Both the position numbers and the translations under genes were made by a program. This document shows, one piece after another, positions 33,591 to 38,516 of a DNA stretch of 38,516 bases. Location of the stretch: NCBI GenBank assembly GCA_042095375.1, contig JBELBJ010000010.1, positions 1 to 38,516 on the forward strand. The letters are read 5' to 3'. The DNA comes from GCA-2715645 sp042095375. Its GTDB lineage: Bacteria; Bacteroidota; Bacteroidia; Cytophagales; MED-G16. Each line of letters starts with the position of its first letter. The stretch's first letter is position 1. The notes under the pieces are model-generated. The model searched no databases. It saw only the letters and a list, made by a program, of their open reading frames with translations, and was not told the DNA's origin.

Positions 33591-34360
33591 ATATCATCGT
33601 TTATTCCAATACTAAATAAGGCATAATCATATTTTACCGGATCCTTTTCATCAAATTTTCTTAATTTAACATCTAGTTCTTTTAATGTTTTTATATCGTT
33701 TTGTTTTCTTTTTATTAAACCTAATTTTCTTCCTATTCTATTGGTATGAGTATCTAATGGACAAGATAACTTCGATGGGGTTATTTGGTTCCATATACCA
33801 AAATCAATACCGTGAGTATCTTTTCTGACCATCCATCTTAAAAACATATTTATTCTTTTACATGCAGAACCTTTGGATGGATCTGATATATGTTTTTTAG
33901 TTCTAATTGGATGATCGATTGAAAAAAAAATCTCTTTTAAATTTTTTATATTTTTAAACAACCATTTATCATCATAATTAACAGAAAATATTTTTTCTAG
34001 ACCCCCGTGATTTGTATATATATTTTTCAAAGATTTTAAAAAAAAATGTAAGTCAATAGAATTAAATGTTCTATGACAAAAATCTATTGATCCAATATCT
34101 TTTTCATTTGCATTAATTATAAAATCATATGGAGATGAATCCATTTTTATCATAAGTTCTTCAGCATTTTTAATTATCATTTTTCTCTTTCCCCAAGAAA
34201 TTATTGAAGTTAAAAATGCAGAAATTTCTATATCTTCTTTTTTTGTGAAAGAATGAGGTATTTTTATTGGATCAAATTCAATGAAATTTTTGTTGTTGTA
34301 CTTTAGATATTTTTCTTCTAAAAATTCTTTTAAATCTTTTTCTGAATTGAATCGTTTCAT
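33587..34360 (-). CDS. TIGR02757/DUF2400 family protein
   Basis: A 257-aa cytoplasmic protein of the TIGR02757 (DUF2400) family, found widely in Bacteroidota. Recognisable segments are ISAFLTSIISWGKRKMIIKNAEELM, HRTFNSIDLHFFLKSLKNIY, SDPSKGSACKRINMFLRWMVRKD, WNQITPSKLSCPLDTHTNRIGRKLGL and FDEKDPVKYDYALFSIGI. The fold is related to helix-hairpin-helix DNA glycosylases, but no enzymatic role is established to my knowledge. It is divergent from the next gene with only 18 nt between starts, so the two promoters must overlap or lie inside the genes. Confidence 0.92.
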   Translation of the reverse strand: MKRFNSEKDLKEFLEEKYLKYNNKNFIEFDPIKIPHSFTKKEDIEISAFLTSIISWGKRKMIIKNAEELMIKMDSSPYDFIINANEKDIGSIDFCHRTFNSIDLHFFLKSLKNIYTNHGGLEKIFSVNYDDKWLFKNIKNLKEIFFSIDHPIRTKKHISDPSKGSACKRINMFLRWMVRKDTHGIDFGIWNQITPSKLSCPLDTHTNRIGRKLGLIKRKQNDIKTLKELDVKLRKFDEKDPVKYDYALFSIGINDDI

Positions 34361-34378
34361 ATAATTATATTACAAAAT

Positions 34379-34798
34379 ATGTTAAATAATATCACACATA
34401 AAAATCCTGAAATTGAGAAGCAAATTATAAATCTAGTAGGAAAAGAATATAGCATAATCGATAAAATAAAATTAAATGGAGTTGGATCTCAAAATTTATT
34501 AATTAAAAAAAGTGATAATACAATATATGATATTCTAAAAAATGATTTTACGTTAAATCGATGTAATATTGAATTAAGGCCAAAAGGTGTTATTTTATTT
34601 ATTAATTCAAAATTAGAAACATATTGTTTATCAATACCTTACTATAAGTTGATATTATTTAAAATTGATGAAACAAATTATACAATTTCATATGATCATT
34701 TTTTTTTAAAACTGAAAGTAAAAAACCAATCTGATCATAAATTTTTTAAAAAACTATCCAAACAAAAAGCCTTATTTATAGAGGATAGATTTATTTAA
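34379..34798 (+). CDS. Hypothetical protein, 139 aa
   Basis: Not recognised. There is no signal peptide or membrane segment. It mixes Ile/Lys-rich strands, for example LLIKKSDNTIYDILKND and IELRPKGVILFINSKLETYCLSIPYYKLILFK, a pattern suggesting a small beta-sandwich or PH-like fold in the cytoplasm. The start lies 18 nt from the divergent TIGR02757 start, and the stop interlocks with the YceI stop in TTAA (34795-34798). The frame exactly fills the space between two real genes, which supports it. Its function is unknown. Confidence 0.65.
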   Translation: MLNNITHKNPEIEKQIINLVGKEYSIIDKIKLNGVGSQNLLIKKSDNTIYDILKNDFTLNRCNIELRPKGVILFINSKLETYCLSIPYYKLILFKIDETNYTISYDHFFLKLKVKNQSDHKFFKKLSKQKALFIEDRFI

Positions 34799-35349
34799 AA
34801 GTATAATTCTACTTCTAAATCTATATCATCTAAAATCAACTTATCTCCTAAATTTTCAAAAAAATTACCTGATCTAAATTTTACATTATATTTTGATCTG
34901 TCAAATGCTAATTTAGTAGTTGCTTTATTAGTCTCAATATCAAGATTAAATTTTATAGGATGAGTAATATCTTTGATTGTGAGAGTTCCATTTATCATAA
35001 AAACTTCACCCTCCTTTTCAGAAGAAATTATTTTAAGTTTAGCAGTTTTATGTTTATCTACAGAAAAAAAGTCATCTGACTTTAAATGGCCTTCTAGTCT
35101 TTGTTTAGATCCACCACTTAAATCTTCTACATTTAATGATTCCATATTAACTATAACTTCTCCCCTGACCTCATTTTCAGATATTGAAATATTACCATCT
35201 AAAAATTTTAATGATCCATAATGTATTTTGGTAGTTATTTCTTTACCAATCCATTTTATATTGCTGGTTTCTGTATTTATTGATTTTGTTTGAGCTAATA
35301 AGCTAAAGCTTACAAGTAGTTTTATGATGATAAAATATATTTTTTTCAT
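34795..35349 (-). CDS. YceI-family lipid-binding periplasmic protein
   Basis: A 184-aa protein with a signal peptide (residues 1-19, ending LLAQ) and a YceI domain, an eight-stranded lipocalin-like barrel that binds isoprenoid or quinone-like lipids. Family segments are NIKWIGKEITTKIHYGSLKFLDG, VIVNMESLNVEDL, LEGHLKSDDFFSVDKHKTAKLKI, MINGTLTIKDITHPIKFNL and AFDRSKYNVKFRSGNFFENLGDKLILDDIDLEVEL. It is complete. The start is 51 nt from the upstream end of the next gene region. Transcription is away from the small insulated lipoprotein on the other strand. Confidence 0.94.
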   Translation of the reverse strand: MKKIYFIIIKLLVSFSLLAQTKSINTETSNIKWIGKEITTKIHYGSLKFLDGNISISENEVRGEVIVNMESLNVEDLSGGSKQRLEGHLKSDDFFSVDKHKTAKLKIISSEKEGEVFMINGTLTIKDITHPIKFNLDIETNKATTKLAFDRSKYNVKFRSGNFFENLGDKLILDDIDLEVELYF

Positions 35350-35435
35350 AAATAAACATTTAAATTAAACATGTAACAAAAATGATAAATTAACCTCAAA
35401 ATGAGTGCTAAAAATCATAATTTATTAAATTTTAG

Positions 35436-35443
35436 TAATTTTG
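35436..35443 (+). promoter_or_regulatory. TANNTTTG -7 promoter box
   Basis: TAATTTTG matches the -7 consensus and ends 29 nt before the chosen ATG at 35473 of the small lipoprotein. It supports the later start, since the longer frame from 35401 would begin upstream of transcription. No clear -33 box is seen. Confidence 0.45.
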
Positions 35444-35472
35444 TAAATAATATAATTTTAAATTTAAATATT

Positions 35473-35946
35473 ATGAAGAATATACTTTACTATTTAATTC
35501 CAATATTTAGCGTATTATTTTTAATAAGTTGTGATGAAGATGATGATAAAGCTTCAGAAAGTTTTATGTTAAAACATGACAAGACTAAATGGAAATATGT
35601 TGGTACTGATGGCACTACCTCTTTTATTTATATTGACATGGACAAAATAAAAGATTACATTAATGATCCAACTGATGGTATAATTGATTGTTGTACATGG
35701 AGTACAGCTACAGGAAGTCATACAGACTGCGATGGCCAATCATATACTAATACAATGCGTATCAATAAGGGAGATACATTGAGCGCAACATTTAATTATA
35801 CTTCTGCTCCAACTATAGATGTGGTTTTTATTGTTTCACCAGATGGAACTGAGTTAGCTGCAGCTATAACAGATGCAGAAGGTGCAACAGCTCATATGTA
35901 TACTAAAACAACAGAAGCACTTCCAAGTGTTACATGTGTTCCATAA
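35473..35946 (+). CDS. Small Cys-containing lipoprotein, unknown
   Basis: A lipoprotein of 157 aa from the ATG at 35473. A longer open frame begins at 35401 but would put 24 unrelated residues before a perfect signal peptide, so I reject it. The lipobox is LFLISC with Cys20, directly followed by DEDDDK, an acidic signal that in Bacteroidota favours export to the cell surface. The mature domain has FMLKHDKTKWKYVGTDG, a DCCTWS turn, a TDCDGQSYTNT segment and a last TCVP, so several Cys could pair. No family is recognised. It lies between its own -7 box and a perfect palindromic terminator, so it is probably monocistronic. Base composition is less AT-rich than its surroundings, as in well-expressed genes. 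Confidence 0.75.
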   Translation: MKNILYYLIPIFSVLFLISCDEDDDKASESFMLKHDKTKWKYVGTDGTTSFIYIDMDKIKDYINDPTDGIIDCCTWSTATGSHTDCDGQSYTNTMRINKGDTLSATFNYTSAPTIDVVFIVSPDGTELAAAITDAEGATAHMYTKTTEALPSVTCVP

Positions 35947-35966
35947 TCATTGAAACAGAATAAATT

Positions 35967-36000
35967 AAAAAACCTATCTAATTAGATAGGTTTTTTTTTT
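35967..36000 (+). terminator. Palindromic rho-independent terminator
   Basis: Positions 35967-35996 form a perfect 30-bp palindrome with core CCTATCTAATTAGATAGG, six A on the left and ten T on the right (35991-36000). It starts 20 nt after the small lipoprotein stop and can work in both directions. Confidence 0.92.
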
Positions 36001-36010
36001 AGTTGGTTAG

Positions 36011-36018
36011 TATATTTG
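36011..36018 (+). promoter_or_regulatory. TANNTTTG -7 promoter box before GH32
   Basis: TATATTTG, 22 nt before the GH32 ATG and 10 nt after the T-tract of the previous terminator. A separate promoter is needed after that terminator, which makes this box credible. The -33 element is not evident. Confidence 0.5.
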
Positions 36019-36040
36019 AATAAACATAATCCTAAAAAAA

Positions 36041-37585
36041 ATGAAAAATTTTATAATTATTTTAATTGTATTATTTTCTTCTTGTAATGCAGTTGAAAAC
36101 AATATTCAAAATTCCTACAAAGAAAAGTACAGACCTCAATTTCATTTTTCTCCTCCCTCTGGTTGGATGAATGATCCAAATGGAATGTTTTACCTTAATG
36201 GAAATTATCATTTATTTTATCAACATTATCCTGATGATAATGTTTGGGGACCAATGCACTGGGCTCATGCAATTTCAAAAGATTTAATTCATTGGGAAAA
36301 TAAACCAATAGCAATTTATCCTGATGGAAATAACTATATTTTCTCTGGATCAGCTATAGTTGATATAAATAATAAATCAGGATTAGGAGATGGAAATAAC
36401 CCTCCTATCTTAGCTTTTTATACAAATCATGATATGTTTTTAGAAAGAATGTGGAATGAAACAAAAGAAGATAGATACATACACGTTGAGACTCAACATA
36501 TTGCATATAGTCAAGATTTAGGAAAAACATGGATAAAATATGATAAAAATCCTATAATTGACAATCCTGGGTTTAGAGATTACAGAGATCCTAAAGTAAC
36601 ATGGTCAGAAGAATATAAAAAGTGGTTTATAACTCTAGCAGCTAAAGATAGAATAATATTTTATTCATCTGAAAACCTGATAGATTGGGAATTTATATCA
36701 GAGTTTACTGGGATAGGTGAAATGAATGGTGTTTGGGAATGCCCGGACTTATTTCCATTGGTAGATGAAGAGGGAAATAAAAAATGGGTTCTTTTTGTTA
36801 GTATAAATAAAAGTTCTCCAAATGGAGGTAGTGGAACTCAATATTTTATAGGAGATTTTAATGGTAAAGATTTTATTGTAGATGATAACTTTTTAGGAGA
36901 AGAAAAGTCTATATGGATTGACTATGGAAGTGATAATTATGCTGGGGTAACTTGGAATAATACATCAGACAATTTAAAATCTAGAAAATTTATTGGCTGG
37001 ATGAGTAATTGGAGATATGGTCAAATGGTACCAACATCAAAATGGAGAAGTGCTATGACAATACCAAGGGATATCACTTTAATTAAAAATTCTGATAGGT
37101 ATAGGTTAAAATTTAGTTCGATAGACCTTCAAAAGATTGAATCAGAATCATATGAAAGTAAAATTGTTAAAGAATTAAACCTTGATAAAAACTTAAATAG
37201 AATTCTACTAAGTGAAATTTCAACAGATTCATTTGAAATTAATCTAAAAAATGATTCAGAAAATTTAACTATAAAATTTTCATCTGAAACTTTTGAAATA
37301 AACAGAGGAAACTTTTTAACTGATACTAATTTCAATGATAAAAAAAGAACTTTAGAGGTTGAAACTTTTAGAAAAAGATTTATAAATAAACAAATAGCCA
37401 AGTTTAATTCTAAAGTATCATCTCTAGAATTATTATTAGACAATAGTTCAATTGAAATATTTGTAAATGATGGAGAACTTGTGATGAGTGATGTGTTTTT
37501 TTATAACTCTAAATTTGATTTAGTAGAATTTAGTGGGTTAAATAATTCCATTATAAATCATAAAGTTTTAAAAACAATTTGGTAG
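36041..37585 (+). CDS. GH32 beta-fructosidase lipoprotein
   Basis: Family 32 glycosidase of 514 aa, full length, hydrolysing sucrose, levan or inulin type fructans. The lipobox is VLFSSC with Cys15. The nucleophile Asp45 lies in WMNDPNG (42-48), the transition-state stabilising Asp183 in RDPK, and the acid/base Glu233 in WECPDLF. All three are intact. The five-bladed propeller (about 30-340) is followed by the usual C-terminal beta-sandwich ending LLLDNSSIEIFVNDGELVMSDVFF. Lipidation predicts display in the outer membrane or periplasm. It stands as one gene between a terminator and a convergent methyltransferase gene (5 nt between stops). No fructose transporter or kinase is adjacent. Confidence 0.96.
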   Translation: MKNFIIILIVLFSSCNAVENNIQNSYKEKYRPQFHFSPPSGWMNDPNGMFYLNGNYHLFYQHYPDDNVWGPMHWAHAISKDLIHWENKPIAIYPDGNNYIFSGSAIVDINNKSGLGDGNNPPILAFYTNHDMFLERMWNETKEDRYIHVETQHIAYSQDLGKTWIKYDKNPIIDNPGFRDYRDPKVTWSEEYKKWFITLAAKDRIIFYSSENLIDWEFISEFTGIGEMNGVWECPDLFPLVDEEGNKKWVLFVSINKSSPNGGSGTQYFIGDFNGKDFIVDDNFLGEEKSIWIDYGSDNYAGVTWNNTSDNLKSRKFIGWMSNWRYGQMVPTSKWRSAMTIPRDITLIKNSDRYRLKFSSIDLQKIESESYESKIVKELNLDKNLNRILLSEISTDSFEINLKNDSENLTIKFSSETFEINRGNFLTDTNFNDKKRTLEVETFRKRFINKQIAKFNSKVSSLELLLDNSSIEIFVNDGELVMSDVFFYNSKFDLVEFSGLNNSIINHKVLKTIW

Positions 37586-37590
37586 AAGTA

Positions 37591-38382
37591 TCATTTATTA
37601 GCTATAATTATTATACTTTTAGATAAACCTAGCCTTTTAAAATCATCTTTAGAAAAATTATTTGAGTACCTATTCATTTCTACATCAAATCCTACTTTGG
37701 ATATTCTTTCTTTTATATCTAATCCATACCACCTTACATGATCCCATTGTCCAAAATGTTTAATTCTTTCACTAGAATTAGTTATTGAAGAATCCTCATA
37801 TGTACTATTCAGTTTTTCATTAATCGGAACAGTGATAATTGCCTTCCCTCCTTTTTTTAATACTCTATACATTTCAAAAATAGCTTTTTTATCTTCCTCA
37901 ATATGTTCTAAAACATGATTACAAATTATAATATCAAAAAAATCATTTTTATAATTAAGATCAGTTAAATCTATGTTTAATATACCTTTTTGATTTGAAT
38001 ATCCAGATACCATTTTATCTCCTGCTATATAAGTTAAATTTTTACATTTAGATAGATTTTCATAATAGGATAACTCAGGTGCTATATGTAATAAAGTATA
38101 CTTTTTCTTCAAAATATTTAATTTATTTTCTAAATAATGCCATACCAATCTTTGTCTTGAATTGGCTCCATTTGATGGCGAAAGTATATTATTCCTAACT
38201 TTTATAAATAATTTAAATTCTCTTTTAGCTATTGGACAGTAATAATTAAATCTTTTATTATTTAAAATTGATTGTTGGAAATACAATCTTCTCCAATTAA
38301 GTTTTCTTAAAAAAATCCTTATATCAAATGGTAATAATCTTTTTATAAGGTTTATGATTCTTTGTTTTAAAAGCTTTATCAT
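37591..38382 (-). CDS. Class I SAM-dependent methyltransferase (Methyltransf_11 type)
   Basis: A 263-aa methyltransferase with a basic N-terminal region (RIINLIKRLLPFDIRIFLRKLNWRR) followed by a Rossmann-type domain. Motifs are LLHIAPELSYYENL at motif I, IDLTDLNYKNDFFDIIICNHVLEHIEED covering motifs II and III, and YRVLKKGGKAIITVPI as the post-motif strand. A YCPIAKREFKLFI segment near residue 47 could be a small Cys-containing element. The VLEHI segment is typical of methyltransferases that act on small molecules or surface sugars. The substrate is not visible. It is downstream of a tRNA gene on the same strand but separated from it by a palindromic terminator. Confidence 0.88.
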   Translation of the reverse strand: MIKLLKQRIINLIKRLLPFDIRIFLRKLNWRRLYFQQSILNNKRFNYYCPIAKREFKLFIKVRNNILSPSNGANSRQRLVWHYLENKLNILKKKYTLLHIAPELSYYENLSKCKNLTYIAGDKMVSGYSNQKGILNIDLTDLNYKNDFFDIIICNHVLEHIEEDKKAIFEMYRVLKKGGKAIITVPINEKLNSTYEDSSITNSSERIKHFGQWDHVRWYGLDIKERISKVGFDVEMNRYSNNFSKDDFKRLGLSKSIIIIANK

Positions 38383-38446
38383 ATTTTATTAAAATTAATT
38401 TATTGAAGAAATAGAAAATTAGTTCTAAAATAATTAATAAACATAC

Positions 38447-38473
38447 AAAAAAACCCATCATATGATGGGTTTT
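38447..38473 (-). terminator. Palindromic terminator after the tRNA gene
   Basis: A perfect 24-bp palindrome (38450-38473, core ACCCATCATATGATGGGT) lies 8 nt beyond the tRNA 3' end on the minus strand. Seven bases read as T on that strand (38447-38453) overlap the end of the stem. It can end the tRNA transcript, and it separates it from the methyltransferase gene. Confidence 0.85.
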
Positions 38474-38481
38474 AAAGGTTG

Positions 38482-38516
38482 CAGTCCCTAGGGGAATCGA
38501 ACCCCTGTTTCCAGGA
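38482..38516 (-). tRNA. 3' part of a tRNA, probably tRNA-Glu (partial)
   Basis: On the minus strand the last 35 bases of the window read as the end of a tRNA. They hold the 3' side of the anticodon stem, a 5-nt variable loop (GAAAC), a complete T arm with stem AGGGG/CCCCT and loop TTCGATT, and the 3' acceptor strand AGGGACT with discriminator G. This 3' half closely resembles bacterial tRNA-Glu. CCA is not encoded. The 5' half, including the anticodon, lies outside the window, so the amino acid is inferred. Confidence 0.75.

Noticed and set aside
35401..35472. Longer N terminus for the 35473 lipoprotein gene, starting at 35401
   Set aside because: It adds 24 residues before a textbook lipoprotein signal peptide and would start upstream of the -7-like box at 35436-35443. 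The internal ATG at 35473 fits better.
1..38516. CRISPR array, prophage, transposon or integrated element
   Set aside because: I see no regularly spaced repeats, no transposase, integrase or phage structural gene, and no direct repeats around the tRNA piece at the right edge within the window.

Overview
The window is 38.5 kb of very AT-rich DNA packed with genes. It looks like a chromosome piece from a marine-type Flavobacteriia (Bacteroidota) with a compact genome. The evidence is a type IX secretion type B C-terminal domain (10723-12111), many lipoproteins with an S-C lipobox, families typical of Bacteroidota (GH97, YfhO, DUF1080, TIGR02757, YHYH, DUF4396), TANNTTTG-like -7 promoter boxes, and no Shine-Dalgarno sequences. 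A run of exactly 100 N at 29014-29113 shows a scaffolded, probably metagenomic or single-cell, assembly. I see no insertion sequence, phage, CRISPR array, rRNA or plasmid functions. No gene-free stretch exceeds about 110 bases outside the N gap.

Layout. 1-3272 (minus): the start of a gene leaving the window, an MscS channel, and an APH-like kinase paired with an acyl-CoA dehydrogenase. 3350-5748: a POT peptide transporter converging on a D-serine dehydratase/D-threonine aldolase-like enzyme. 5818-9057 (plus): an outer-membrane barrel, a YHYH lipoprotein, a MORN-like lipoprotein, a SCO copper protein and a phosphodiesterase. 9059-13471: a small Lys-rich protein, then hisS, a T9SS cargo protein, a YbaB/EbfC protein and a glycosyltransferase. 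13536-17838: an OmpA/TPR lipoprotein with its own promoter-like box and a strong terminator, then pdhB converging on ffh. 17946-21723: YfhO, a quinone oxidoreductase and a lone TonB-plug lipoprotein joined by ATGA overlaps. 21715-26564: a DUF1295 enzyme, GH97, DUF4396 and a PepSY-like lipoprotein. 26631-30379: a LOG-family hydrolase, a sulfatase, galactokinase cut by the gap, and DUF1080. 30440-33590: a four-gene operon (NTF2-like, cupin, DUF885-like, beta-propeller-like with a Gly/Asp tail). 33587-38516: TIGR02757, YceI, a small insulated lipoprotein, GH32, a methyltransferase and the 3' part of a tRNA, probably tRNA-Glu.

The genes combine housekeeping functions (hisS, ffh, pdhB, ybaB) with uptake and breakdown of organic matter: peptides (POT), fatty or hydroxy acids (kinase/ACAD), sulfated sugars (sulfatase), alpha-glucans (GH97), fructans or sucrose (GH32) and galactose (galK). 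The sugar genes are single genes, not a SusC/SusD-type locus. Convergent neighbours are packed extremely tightly: all ten convergent pairs have spacings from a 9-nt overlap to a 12-nt gap, and four of them interlock their stop codons by exactly 4 nt. The most specific functional prediction is that the kinase/ACAD pair (1000-3272) is a split version of the ACAD10/11 type of 4-hydroxyacyl-CoA pathway. The YHYH-MORN-SCO cluster and the cupin-DUF885-Gly-tail operon are the best candidates for undescribed systems.
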